From Gammaproteobacteria bacterium (GTDB lineage Bacteria > Pseudomonadota > Gammaproteobacteria > Steroidobacterales > Woeseiaceae): 64,000 nt of DNA. Position 1 is the stretch's first letter. The number at the start of each line of letters is the position of its first letter. Under the pieces are notes generated by a model. That model was not told the DNA's origin. It saw only the letters and a program-made list of their open reading frames with translations, and did not search any database. The DNA lies in NCBI GenBank assembly GCA_029861535.1, contig JAOTZC010000004.1, positions 1 through 64,000 on the forward strand, in the 5' to 3' direction. Shown one piece after another: positions 38,987 through 47,773 of this stretch. A program made the translations under genes and the position numbers.

Positions 38987-41524
38987 ATGAAAAGAATGCT
39001 AATCAACGCAACTCAGGAAGAAGAGTTGCGCATGGCGATGGTCGACGGCCAGCGTCTATTCGATCTAAATATCGAAGGGCCTGCGAGCGAACGTAAAAAG
39101 GCCAATATCTATAAAGGCAAGATCACTCGCGTCGAGCCCAGCCTCGAAGCCGCGTTTGTCGATTACGGCGCAGCACGACACGGCTTTCTGCCGCTGAAAG
39201 AAGTCTCCAGCGAATACTTCCTGACCAACGTTGACGCCGGCAAGAAGCCGAATATCCGAGAAGTCCTGAAGGAAGGCCAGGACATTGTCGTTCAAATCGA
39301 CAAGGAAGAGCGTGGCAACAAAGGGGCAGCACTGACGACGTATGTCAGCCTTGCTGGCCGCTTTATCGTTCTTAAGCCAAACAAGGATCGCTCGGGCGGC
39401 GTGTCCCGCCGTATCGTCGGCGAAGACCGCGATCTGGCGCGAAAGTCGCTTAATGACGTCGACATTCCGAAAGGCATGAGTGTCATCCTGCGTACAGCGG
39501 GTATCGATCGCAGCGCCGAGGAGCTCGCCTGGGATTTGGAGACGTTGCTGAAGGTCTGGCAGGCGATTCTCGATCATGTGTTGAGACGTCCTGCACCGTT
39601 CCTGTTGTATCGTGAGAGTAACGCGGTGGTTCGCGCATTACGCGACTATCTGACGAATGAAATTGGCGAAATTCTGGTCGATGACCATGCGACCTACGAA
39701 GAAGCGCTCGAGTTCGTCGGACAGGTCATGCCGCACAATGCGAAAAAACTTAAATATTACGATGACCCGGTGCCGCTGTTCACAAGATTCCAGATTGAAT
39801 CGCAAATCGAGTCAGCGTTCGCACATTCGGTGACGCTGCCGTCTGGCGGCAGCATCGTGATCGATCACACCGAAGCGCTGGTCTCTATCGATATCAACTC
39901 GGCACGTGCCACCAAAGGTGGCGACATCGAAGCGACGGCGTTGAACACAAACCTCGAAGCCGCGGAAGAAATTGCCCGCCAGTTGCGGATTCGCGACCTC
40001 GGCGGACTCGTCGTTATCGACTTTATTGATATGGGTCCGCAGCGGAATCAGCGCGATGTCGAAAATCGACTGCGTGAGTCGGTGCGCCAGGATCGCGCGC
40101 GCGTGCAAATCGGCAAGATTACGCGCTTCGGCCTACTCGAAATGTCACGCCAACGACTGCGTCCGTCCATTGGTGAGTCCGCCTACCAGAGCTGCCCACG
40201 CTGTTCCGGATTCGGCACAATTCGATCGAATGAGTCACTTGCGCTAGCGATTCTTAGAATCATCGGCGAGGAGGCACGCAAGGAACGCACCGCAAAAGTC
40301 ATCGCACAGTTGCCGGTCGAAGTTGCTACCTATCTACTAAACGAGAAACGAGACTGGGTACAAAGTCTTGAAACCAACAACGACACGCAGGTTGTTCTGG
40401 TTGCCAACTCGCATCTGGAAACGCCTCATTACGACATTCGCCGCGTCCGTGACGATCAAACCGAACTACCTGAAAACGCTGGTGTCAGTTATTCATTTGC
40501 GGAAGCGAACACGGAAGCAGAAATTCCGCAGTCCATCGAAGAACGAAAAATCGCCGAACAAGCAGCGATCGGCGTGATCCAGCCATCGACGCCTGCGCCG
40601 AAACGGCAGAAAACCGGTGGCTTCTGGGCATGGCTAACAGGATTGTTCGCGAGCGATAGCAAAGCGAAGAAACCCAAGAAACAGGTGCGCCGCCGCAAAG
40701 GTGCATCGCAAAGCTCGCACAAACGAAGTGGAAGTCAGCGCACTCGTCAACGCAGTGATCAGCGCCAGCAAGGCAGCAATCGCAAGCGTTCGAAAAAACA
40801 CCCGGCGAAGTCTAAGTCCCAGGACGCTAGTAAGGATCGCACTAGGAAACGCACCAAGAAGTCGAAACCTGATGATCAAAAACCTCAGAAACAGGCTCAG
40901 GCACAAGCGAAGAAAGAGGACGTAGGCGACGAACAGAAGCGACCGACTCGCAATCGCCGCACCCGTGGCGGACGTCGGCGTCGGCGCAGCGCGGATCTGC
41001 CAGCCAACGAGAGTACTGAAACCCAACAAGCGCAGAATCAGGAACAAAAGCCGCAGCGAACGCAGCGGGATAAAAAACCACAGGTGCAAGAATCACAACA
41101 ACCATCGACGCAAACCGTAGATTCCGCTCCACCGCGCGCACGAACTGACGCCGAACGCGCCGCGGCAACGGAGAAGCCAGCAGCATCGACGCCGGTATCG
41201 AAACCTGTCGCCACAGAGACGACCGCAAAACCTGAGCCAAGACCAGAATCCAGGCCTGAGCCAAAGCCTGAAACAAAGCCTGCAGCAAGCGACGCACCGG
41301 CAAAAGGCAATGGTTCACCAGAACCGGCAGCGCGGAAAGCAGCACCGAAACCGGCCGAGAAACCGGCTGAGAAACCGGCCGACAAAACGGTAGACCGGCC
41401 GGCCGAGAAAGCCGCTGAGCAACCCGTAAGCAAACCGGAAAACCGATTGCTGCCGTGGGAAACGCCGCCAGCGGCGGTACAAAAGCCGACCAAGCCAGCC
41501 GCAGACTCAAGTGATCAGGGCTAG
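38987..41524 (+). CDS. rne: Ribonuclease E
   Basis: This is an 845-residue endoribonuclease central to mRNA decay and rRNA/tRNA processing. The catalytic half starts MKRMLINATQEEELRMAMVD, with an S1 domain (KANIYKGKITRVEPSLEAAF). The DNase I-like site has aspartates in VSIDINSAR (near residue 302) and GLVVIDFIDMG (near 345). The zinc-link CPRCSGFG is near 403. The C-terminal half is disordered: a short amphipathic segment (GGFWAWLTGLFASD), an Arg/Lys/Gln-rich RNA-binding stretch, then KPE/PAEKPA repeats, ending LLPWETPPAA. Codons in that tail are repetitive but in frame. Confidence 0.97.
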   Translation: MKRMLINATQEEELRMAMVDGQRLFDLNIEGPASERKKANIYKGKITRVEPSLEAAFVDYGAARHGFLPLKEVSSEYFLTNVDAGKKPNIREVLKEGQDIVVQIDKEERGNKGAALTTYVSLAGRFIVLKPNKDRSGGVSRRIVGEDRDLARKSLNDVDIPKGMSVILRTAGIDRSAEELAWDLETLLKVWQAILDHVLRRPAPFLLYRESNAVVRALRDYLTNEIGEILVDDHATYEEALEFVGQVMPHNAKKLKYYDDPVPLFTRFQIESQIESAFAHSVTLPSGGSIVIDHTEALVSIDINSARATKGGDIEATALNTNLEAAEEIARQLRIRDLGGLVVIDFIDMGPQRNQRDVENRLRESVRQDRARVQIGKITRFGLLEMSRQRLRPSIGESAYQSCPRCSGFGTIRSNESLALAILRIIGEEARKERTAKVIAQLPVEVATYLLNEKRDWVQSLETNNDTQVVLVANSHLETPHYDIRRVRDDQTELPENAGVSYSFAEANTEAEIPQSIEERKIAEQAAIGVIQPSTPAPKRQKTGGFWAWLTGLFASDSKAKKPKKQVRRRKGASQSSHKRSGSQRTRQRSDQRQQGSNRKRSKKHPAKSKSQDASKDRTRKRTKKSKPDDQKPQKQAQAQAKKEDVGDEQKRPTRNRRTRGGRRRRRSADLPANESTETQQAQNQEQKPQRTQRDKKPQVQESQQPSTQTVDSAPPRARTDAERAAATEKPAASTPVSKPVATETTAKPEPRPESRPEPKPETKPAASDAPAKGNGSPEPAARKAAPKPAEKPAEKPADKTVDRPAEKAAEQPVSKPENRLLPWETPPAAVQKPTKPAADSSDQG

Positions 41525-41527
41525 CGC

Positions 41528-42019
41528 CTAAATCGAATGTCGTGAGCGAAGCGTCTCGAGCAGACGTCGGGACGCTTCCTCGACAAGGTCCAATACGCGT
41601 TCAAATCCAGCCGAACCGCCGTAATACGGGTCGGGTACCTCGAGTTCATCACTCGATCCGTGTTCCAGAAATAGACTTAGACGTTCGTGGTATTCCCCGC
41701 CGGCCTGTTCCGTGAGCATGTGCAGGTTCAGACGGTCCATGGCGATGACGTAATCGAACTCAGCGTAGTCGGTTTCGCGGACGCGCCGCGCCCGAATATC
41801 TGCGAGCGTAAAACCACGCCGCTCCGCCGCAGCCTGCGCACGGCGATCCGGTGGTTCACCGACGTGATAGGCATGCGTTCCTGCAGAATCGACCCGAATC
41901 AGGTCCGCTAATCCAGATTCATGCACGACGTGCCTGAAAACGCCCTCTGCGGTTGGCGAGCGGCAGATATTGCCCATGCAGACGAACAGCACAGATATTT
42001 TTGGCGGGTTTTCGGTCAT
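41528..42019 (-). CDS. Low-molecular-weight protein-tyrosine phosphatase
   Basis: This is a 163-residue cytosolic phosphatase. The P-loop CMGNICRS (Cys14 nucleophile, Arg20) opens the protein and the general acid Asp lies in VPDPYYGGSAGF near residue 130. In other bacteria this family often works with a tyrosine kinase in capsule export, or acts alone. No Wzc-like kinase is nearby, so no role is assigned. It converges with rne with a 3-bp gap. Confidence 0.92.
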   Translation of the reverse strand: MTENPPKISVLFVCMGNICRSPTAEGVFRHVVHESGLADLIRVDSAGTHAYHVGEPPDRRAQAAAERRGFTLADIRARRVRETDYAEFDYVIAMDRLNLHMLTEQAGGEYHERLSLFLEHGSSDELEVPDPYYGGSAGFERVLDLVEEASRRLLETLRSRHSI

Positions 42020-42153
42020 TTCAGCAGCATTTCCTTGTCAATCGCCCGAATCAACGGCATCGCCCAGTTGACAGGCCTCTATAGTTGGATTGTGCCAAAA
42101 TTAGCCGCTGTGAGCATGACGCAGACGACAAAAGCGAGAGTGCAAAAATAATC

Positions 42154-42615
42154 ATGACAGAAACCATTAAACCCGACGACCTTCCAAGCCTTATTGGCAG
42201 GGAGCTGGAACCGTCACCCTGGATTGAGATTACGCAGGAACGTGTCAATCAGTTCGCCGACGCGACGAACGATCATCAGTTTATTCATGTTGACCCAGAA
42301 AAGGCCGCGCAGACGCCTTTCGGTGGCCCGATTGCACACGGATTCCTATCGTTGTCGCTGTTATCCTATTTGACCGCACAAAACGCGATCGTGCCCGACA
42401 ATCTTGTCATGGGTATCAATTACGGTTCCGACAAGGTTCGCTACCTGATGCCCGTGCGCGTCGGCAAACGTATCCGGTCCCGGCAGAAAGTCCTTGAAGT
42501 GACTGAAAAGAAGCCGGGACAATGGCTGATAAAGAATGCGGTGACGGTGGAGATCGAAGACGAGGAAACACCCGCACTCGTCGCTGAGATATTGTCAATG
42601 ATGGTTGTTGGCTAA
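42154..42615 (+). CDS. MaoC-family (R)-hydratase
   Basis: This is a 153-residue hot-dog-fold enzyme. The catalytic pair is visible in QFADATNDHQFIHVDPEKAA and FGGPIAHGFLSLSLLSYLTA, the standard D..H motif that hydrates trans-2-enoyl-CoA. I start at the ATG at 42154 rather than an in-frame start 23 codons upstream. It begins a three-gene run with an SDR and a quinone oxidoreductase; overlapping starts suggest coexpression in acyl-CoA or hydroxyacyl metabolism. Confidence 0.9.
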   Translation: MTETIKPDDLPSLIGRELEPSPWIEITQERVNQFADATNDHQFIHVDPEKAAQTPFGGPIAHGFLSLSLLSYLTAQNAIVPDNLVMGINYGSDKVRYLMPVRVGKRIRSRQKVLEVTEKKPGQWLIKNAVTVEIEDEETPALVAEILSMMVVG

Positions 42616-42628
42616 CGAAGAAATCAAC

Positions 42629-43555
42629 ATGAGAGACGAAGAAATGACTATGATTCTCGATGGCCAGGTGGCCATAATCACAGGCGCCGGCCGGGGCCTC
42701 GGACGCTGCCATGCACTGGCATTGGCGGAACGTGGTGCCAACATCGTCGTCAACGATCTCGGTGACGATCACGGACAGTCTGCAAACGCGAATGCCGTTG
42801 TCGCGGAAATTAAAGAAGCTGGCGGAAAAGCGATCGCACATGGCGCCAACGTCGCGAAATTTTCGCAGGTCGAAGACATGGTTCGTCAGGCGATGGACGC
42901 CTGGGGACGCGTGGACATCTTAATCAACAACGCCGGCATCCTCCGTGACAAATCTTTTTTGAAAATGTCCTTAGACGACTTTCGTTTGGTCATCGATGTG
43001 CATCTGATGGGCACCGTTAACTGCACGAAAGCGGTCTGGGAGATCATGCGCGAGCAAAATTACGGTCGCATCGTATTTACGACTTCTAGCTCTGGGCTGT
43101 ACGGAAACTTCGGCCAGGCCAATTACAGTGCCGCGAAAATGGCCATGGTTGGCCTAATGAACACCTTGCATCTTGAGGGCGCCAAAAATAATGTGCGTGT
43201 CAACTGCCTGGCACCAACTGCCGGCACCGCGATGACCGAGGGCCTGTTTCCAGAGCCCGTCTTCAAACTCTTGTCTCCGGAGTCTGTGAGCCCCGCCATC
43301 GTTTTTCTCGCCGGGCCTGATGCGCCGAGCCGCAAGATCCTCGGGGCAGGCGGCGGCAGTTTCTCCGTGTTCAAAGGATTCGAAACAGACGGCATCAATC
43401 TACTACCCGACAAGCTTACGGCCGAAGGCATCGCAGAGGCCTGGGACGCTATAAACGACGAAGCGCGAATGAAGGAACTTACCAGCGGATTCGAGCAGAC
43501 CAGTAAGTTCGCGATGCAAGGTGCTCAAAAACTCGGCATCGACCTGTCCGAATAG
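42629..43555 (+). CDS. SDR-family 3-hydroxyacyl-CoA dehydrogenase-like protein
   Basis: This is a 308-residue NAD(P)-dependent oxidoreductase. It has the Rossmann motif ITGAGRGLGRCHALALAERG, NNAGILRDKSFLKMS, and catalytic FTTSSSGLYGNFGQANYSAA with YSAAK. The length and the C-terminal extension match the dehydrogenase part of peroxisomal multifunctional enzyme type 2, which acts on (3R)-hydroxyacyl-CoA and would use the product of the upstream MaoC hydratase. ATGs at 42629, 42644 and 42650 are all possible starts. Confidence 0.88.
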   Translation: MRDEEMTMILDGQVAIITGAGRGLGRCHALALAERGANIVVNDLGDDHGQSANANAVVAEIKEAGGKAIAHGANVAKFSQVEDMVRQAMDAWGRVDILINNAGILRDKSFLKMSLDDFRLVIDVHLMGTVNCTKAVWEIMREQNYGRIVFTTSSSGLYGNFGQANYSAAKMAMVGLMNTLHLEGAKNNVRVNCLAPTAGTAMTEGLFPEPVFKLLSPESVSPAIVFLAGPDAPSRKILGAGGGSFSVFKGFETDGINLLPDKLTAEGIAEAWDAINDEARMKELTSGFEQTSKFAMQGAQKLGIDLSE

Positions 43556-43572
43556 ACTGGCACGGAAAAGAA

Positions 43573-44550
43573 ATGCGTGCACTTGTCTGTAAAGAATACG
43601 GCCCACCCGAATCGCTGGTCATCGAGGATCATGACGATCCGGTCGCGGGCGAAGGGCAGATTGTCGTCGATGTTGCGGCGTCTGGAATAAATTTCCCGGA
43701 CGTATTGTCCATCGCCGGGACATATCAGGTCAAAACACCAACTCCGTTTGTTCCGGGAAATGAGGCCGCTGGTGTCGTTTCGGCCGTCGGCGATCGCGTG
43801 AAGCGAATTGCCGTCGGCGACAAAGTCATCGTCACAACACGCGGTGGAACATTTGCCGAAAAGTGTGTCGCCGACGAGCAAACGACGATGCCGTTGCCCG
43901 CAGGACTCAGCTTTGAACAGGGTGCCGGTTTTGCCGTTACCTACGGTACGAGCTATCACGCGCTTAAGCAAAGTGCGCACCTGCAGCCGGGAGAAACGGT
44001 GCTCGTGCTGGGCGCAGCGGGCGGCGTCGGCATCACGGCCGTCGAAATCGCCAAGGCCATGGGCGCACGTGTTATTGCGGCGGCAAGTAGCAATGAAAAG
44101 CTCGAGTTTGCAGTCGCTGCGGGCGCAGATCTAACAGTCAATTATTCTGAAGTACCACTAAAAGAAACAGTGAAGGAATTGACAGATGGCAAAGGCGTCG
44201 ACGTCGTTTACGATCCAGTCGGCGGCGAGTTGGCTGATCAAGCATTTCGCGCAACCGCCTGGCACGGGCGTTACCTCGTCATCGGATTTGCCTGCGGCGA
44301 CATTCCGAAATTCGCAGCGAATATCGCACTCCTTAAAGAAGCGAGCATAATCGGTGTCTGGTGGGGAACTTGGGTCGCGAAGAATCCGAAGCTGCAGGTA
44401 CAAAACACGCAGGAATTGGCTCAGATGATCGCAGACGGCAAGCTAGCACCGCGTGTGACAGAATCCTATGTTCTGGATGATTACGTGGATGCTTTCAGGG
44501 CCATCACCGAGCGGCGTGCGCGTGGCAAAGTCATTCTGCGAATGACTTGA
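43573..44550 (+). CDS. NADPH:quinone oxidoreductase-like MDR protein
   Basis: This is a 325-residue medium-chain dehydrogenase/reductase without zinc ligands. It opens MRALVCKEYGPPESLVIEDH, has SGINFPDVLSIAGTYQVK and PFVPGNEAAGVVSAVGDRV, and the nucleotide-binding VLVLGAAGGVGITAVEIAKA. Family members reduce quinones or alpha,beta-unsaturated carbonyls with NADPH; some act as enoyl reductases. It begins 17 bp after the SDR, so hydratase, dehydrogenase and reductase are probably one unit. Confidence 0.88.
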   Translation: MRALVCKEYGPPESLVIEDHDDPVAGEGQIVVDVAASGINFPDVLSIAGTYQVKTPTPFVPGNEAAGVVSAVGDRVKRIAVGDKVIVTTRGGTFAEKCVADEQTTMPLPAGLSFEQGAGFAVTYGTSYHALKQSAHLQPGETVLVLGAAGGVGITAVEIAKAMGARVIAAASSNEKLEFAVAAGADLTVNYSEVPLKETVKELTDGKGVDVVYDPVGGELADQAFRATAWHGRYLVIGFACGDIPKFAANIALLKEASIIGVWWGTWVAKNPKLQVQNTQELAQMIADGKLAPRVTESYVLDDYVDAFRAITERRARGKVILRMT

Positions 44551-44567
44551 GGTCTGCAGGCTAACGC

Positions 44568-46064
44568 TTAAGCAACCGCCGAGGTTTCGTGGATCGGATC
44601 GGGCCGCGCCAGCAATGATTGCATACGGTCCAAACGCTGTTCGCTCCGTTCATGCGCGCGCAGGAATGTCTCGGGCTTACTAAGCATATTCGCCATGCCG
44701 AGCCGCATACCGCGGCGCATAGCGGTTAGCGTGACCTTGCGTGCCGCCAACGCATAGAGCAGGCCTACGTAGGCCGCCAGGCGGCCCTGCTCGCGAAAAC
44801 GAGTATCAAGTGTGTGTTGCCATAAACCAGCGTATTCGCGATAGAACTGATCGAGTGGCATTTTAGTCGGCAACACCGTGTGCACGATGTCAAAAAGCTC
44901 CCAATCGTCGGTCACCACCTGATCCTGCAATTCGTCCCACAAATCTGTTCCCGGTAGTGGGGTCAGCACAGAAAAACCGCTGTTGTAGGCACCGGTCCGA
45001 TCGATCCAGCGTTTGAGCTTGCTGAAATCTTCCGGCTCCCAGTCCGGGTCGACGATAAAATTGGGCGTGTATCCGATGTCGAGATCTTGAAGGATCTTGA
45101 TGGCGCGATCGTTCTTTTCCGCCACGTTGTGCTTGTTGACGGACTTCAGACCCGCGTCATCGATCTTCTCTAAGCCTAAGAAGACGGTCATCCTGCCGCA
45201 GTCTTTCCACATTTCTACCAGGTCGTGGAATTTGCAAATGATGTCCGAACGCGTCTGAATCGTGAAATGCTTCTTGATCCCGGATTCCTTCAGCGCTTTG
45301 GCCAACGCGCGACCGCGTTTGACACTGAGCCAAAATATGTCGTCCGTAATGAAAACGTTGGGGGCTTTAATCTGCGCCAACTCTTCGACGACGCGCTCTG
45401 GTGATTTTTCGCGGAATGTGCTCTCGTGAAATTTCCAGACGGAGCAGAAATTGCATTTGAAGGGACAACCCCGCGCCGTTTCCATCAGTGCCAGCGGCCG
45501 GCGAAAGTTAATGTAGTACTCGCTCGCGTATTCATCGATCAGGTGGCGCGCTGGCAACGGCAAGTCGTCGAGTTTGGGCCGAGCCCGGGCTGGGCCAGTG
45601 TCGACGTGTCCGTGCGGGCGATTCAACACCAGTCCTGGCACGCTTTTGAAGTCACCGCCACGTTCATACTCGGCGACAAGCCCCGGCATGATTTCTTCGC
45701 CATCACCAACGGCAACAATGTCCACATCCGGGCGCAAGAACCACTTCGGATCCCGCGACGCATCGTGACCACCGACGACCATTAGTGCGTTCGGCATCAA
45801 CCGCTTGACTTCCTGAATTACGCGCAATGCACGATAACGTTCGGTTGTGAAATTGACCTGCAGCCCAACGATCTCTGGCTCGAACGCTGCAGCCTTTTTC
45901 ATCCCCTTATCCATGCCATCGACACGCAAATCGACGATCTGGCACTCGTGACCGTGACACTCAAGACTGCCGGCGACGCACTCGAGCCCGAGCGGCTCGA
46001 CAAAGGTAATCATTTCCAGACCGATAATGCCGCCGACCGGTGCTTTTAGAAACGAGACTTTCAT
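44568..46064 (-). CDS. B12-binding radical SAM protein, HpnR-like
   Basis: This is a 498-residue enzyme with an N-terminal cobalamin-binding domain (EPLGLECVAGSLECHGHECQ; ALMVVGGHDASRD) and a radical SAM core with the 4Fe-4S motif C200-x3-C204-x2-C207 in ARGCPFKCNFCSVWKF. The layout, the VDPDWEP segment and the LFDIVHTVLPTKMPLDQFYR segment resemble hopanoid C-3 methylase HpnR. No hopanoid synthesis gene is in the window, so the substrate is inferred; another class B methylase is possible. It converges with the quinone oxidoreductase and stands alone. Confidence 0.75.
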   Translation of the reverse strand: MKVSFLKAPVGGIIGLEMITFVEPLGLECVAGSLECHGHECQIVDLRVDGMDKGMKKAAAFEPEIVGLQVNFTTERYRALRVIQEVKRLMPNALMVVGGHDASRDPKWFLRPDVDIVAVGDGEEIMPGLVAEYERGGDFKSVPGLVLNRPHGHVDTGPARARPKLDDLPLPARHLIDEYASEYYINFRRPLALMETARGCPFKCNFCSVWKFHESTFREKSPERVVEELAQIKAPNVFITDDIFWLSVKRGRALAKALKESGIKKHFTIQTRSDIICKFHDLVEMWKDCGRMTVFLGLEKIDDAGLKSVNKHNVAEKNDRAIKILQDLDIGYTPNFIVDPDWEPEDFSKLKRWIDRTGAYNSGFSVLTPLPGTDLWDELQDQVVTDDWELFDIVHTVLPTKMPLDQFYREYAGLWQHTLDTRFREQGRLAAYVGLLYALAARKVTLTAMRRGMRLGMANMLSKPETFLRAHERSEQRLDRMQSLLARPDPIHETSAVA

Positions 46065-46317
46065 CCAGCTATCTCCTCAAGAATCGCCGTCGATATCAGA
46101 CAAGTCTAGTAGATCAAAAGATCGGTTGCGCACATGCAGGATGTTTATCGCACCAGCCTGCAAAAACAGTGACTTGAAAGCTTCGGACTAGCTCATCAAA
46201 TGCGACTTAGCTCAACTATCCGGACCGATTTTAAAGTCTCATATCGTGCTCGCCGCAACCTGCGGAAAAACGTATCTCGATTGCTATACTCAAAGAGTTC
46301 TTTTTATTCTTGCCTGG

Positions 46318-46752
46318 ATGAGCGACATGCAAAGCAATAGCGTATTTATAGTGCTGGCGGCGACAATACTGTGCCTATCATATGCGCACGGCGCCGAGTC
46401 CTACCAATGCTCCTATGGCGAACTGCAGCGGCGCGTCGAGATCTTTACTGAACCCGGTGTATCCGTGCCCTGCGAGGTGCACTACTACAAAGATACCGAG
46501 GCTCCTGGCGAGCCACGGGTGTTATGGCGTGCAACAAGCGACGCGAGCTATTGTGAACAAAAAACCGCGGAATTTATCGAAAAACTAACTGGCTGGGGCT
46601 GGAACTGCGGGCAAAAAGACGCCGCCCCAAGTAACGCAGAACCGGCAACCGAGGCTGCGCCGATAGCAACACCTGAAACCGATCCAGAACCAGCGCAAAC
46701 GCCTGACGAACCGCCATTCATCGAGGACTTAGAGACTAGCGACGAAGAATAG
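46318..46752 (+). CDS. Small exported hypothetical protein
   Basis: This is a 144-residue protein with a signal peptide (MQSNSVFIVLAATILCLSYA, cleavage near AHGAES). The mature part has four cysteines (YQCSYGEL, VPCEVHY, SYCEQKT, WNCGQK) likely forming two disulfides, then a Pro/Glu/Thr-rich acidic tail of about 45 residues. I do not recognise the family. Either ATG at 46318 or 46327 could start it. It is followed 10 bp later by a TfoX-domain gene on the same strand, so cotranscription is plausible. Confidence 0.65.
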   Translation: MSDMQSNSVFIVLAATILCLSYAHGAESYQCSYGELQRRVEIFTEPGVSVPCEVHYYKDTEAPGEPRVLWRATSDASYCEQKTAEFIEKLTGWGWNCGQKDAAPSNAEPATEAAPIATPETDPEPAQTPDEPPFIEDLETSDEE

Positions 46753-46762
46753 GCTATCGCTT

Positions 46763-47098
46763 ATGGCATCTGACCCGGATTTCGTACAATTCGTAGCCGA
46801 TCAAATAGACGACAGGTGTCAGGTTACCTATCGAAAAGTGTTTGGTGAATACGTACTGTATTCCATAGGTAAAGTTGTTGCGCTTATTTGTGATGATCAG
46901 CTATTCGTCAAACCCACGAATGCGGGCCGATCCTTTATTGGCGACGTTGTCGAGGCTCCACCGTACCCCGGCGCGAAACCCTCGTTTCTCATCCAAGACA
47001 AGATCGAAGACGGTGAATGGCTTACTGACCTAATATCTCTGACTGAAGCGGAGCTCCCGAAGCCAAAGCCAAAGGCGAAAAAGAAGTCGAAACGCTAG
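46763..47098 (+). CDS. TfoX/Sxy N-terminal domain protein
   Basis: This 111-residue protein has the TfoX N-terminal domain only: YRKVFGEYVLYSIGKVVALI, CDDQLFVKPTNAGRSFIGD, and PPYPGAKPSFLIQDKIEDGE. A Lys-rich tail (KPKPKAKKKSKR) follows. The full-length relative TfoX/Sxy activates competence genes in Haemophilus and Vibrio, but stand-alone N-domain proteins are widespread and mostly uncharacterised. No competence gene lies nearby. Confidence 0.85.
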   Translation: MASDPDFVQFVADQIDDRCQVTYRKVFGEYVLYSIGKVVALICDDQLFVKPTNAGRSFIGDVVEAPPYPGAKPSFLIQDKIEDGEWLTDLISLTEAELPKPKPKAKKKSKR

Positions 47099-47199
47099 CG
47101 TCGAATACTCGTCACAAACAGTCATTCGCAGCATGACGCACGCGTTCAGAATGTTATTCTCCGCTATTGCGCGCGAAGTATCGTTAGAAGGACGCAGGC

Positions 47200-47673
47200 G
47201 TGGACATCACTCCTACGAAGTACGCTGATCGTACAGCCGCGCCTCGCGCGGCTATCTTTTTGCCATTCGCATTTTTGCTGCATGTTATGGAGGAATGGTT
47301 CGCCGGGTTACCTGCATGGACTGTGATTGCTCCGGGTGCCGAAGTGAGCCCCGAGCGGTTTCTGCTCATAAATACCGTCGCACTCCTGCTATTCACTATC
47401 GGCACGCTTGCGGCGTTCTATTATCCGCGCATGGCCTGGTTCGCCACCACGTTTGCTGCATTGCTTGGCCTAAACGCGTTGGTGCATAGCCTGGCTACGC
47501 TAGGCTTGGGCCTCTACTCGCCGGGCACTGTCACCGGGCTGCTGCTGTTCCTCCCGTTGAGCGCAATCGTACTGCGCGCGTCGGCGAGCCGATTTTCGGG
47601 ACCTGTCTTCGCCGGCTGCATTTTGTCTGGCTTCCTGCTGCATGGCCTCGCCTACTTCCTTGCACGGCTGTAG
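47200..47673 (+). CDS. HXXEE-domain membrane protein
   Basis: This is a 157-residue inner-membrane protein of about five helices. The family's name motif is visible as LLHVMEEWFAGLPAW, and a second conserved His as LNALVHSLATLGLGLYSPG. The function of the family is unknown; the conserved His and Glu residues in membrane helices suggest metal binding. The start is GTG at 47200 with AAGGA upstream. Confidence 0.75.
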   Translation: MDITPTKYADRTAAPRAAIFLPFAFLLHVMEEWFAGLPAWTVIAPGAEVSPERFLLINTVALLLFTIGTLAAFYYPRMAWFATTFAALLGLNALVHSLATLGLGLYSPGTVTGLLLFLPLSAIVLRASASRFSGPVFAGCILSGFLLHGLAYFLARL

Positions 47674-47742
47674 TGTCCGGCGATCGCGTTCGCAAAGCCC
47701 GCAGCCGTTTTCCCGTTTATGTCAAAAAGGTCTTGATAAATA

Positions 47743-47773
47743 CCATTATTGAGGTAAAACTCCTCAATAATGG
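47743..47773. promoter_or_regulatory. Perfect 12-bp inverted repeat over the DUF6502 start codon
   Basis: CCATTATTGAGG and CCTCAATAATGG are exact reverse complements separated by TAAAACT. The right arm contains the ATG (47770). It may be a protein-binding operator or an mRNA hairpin hiding the ribosome-binding region. Confidence 0.7.

Noticed and set aside
41180-41450. Possible tandem DNA repeat in rne
   Set aside because: The periodicity comes from KPE and PAEKPA amino-acid repeats typical of RNase E C-terminal regions; units are not DNA-identical enough to be a separate element.
40701-41510. Open frames opposite the 3' half of rne
   Set aside because: They result from the low-complexity Lys/Arg/Pro/Glu codons of the RNase E tail read on other frames.
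46763-47098. TfoX-domain protein as a competence regulator
   Set aside because: Only the N-terminal domain is present and no competence or DNA-uptake genes are near.
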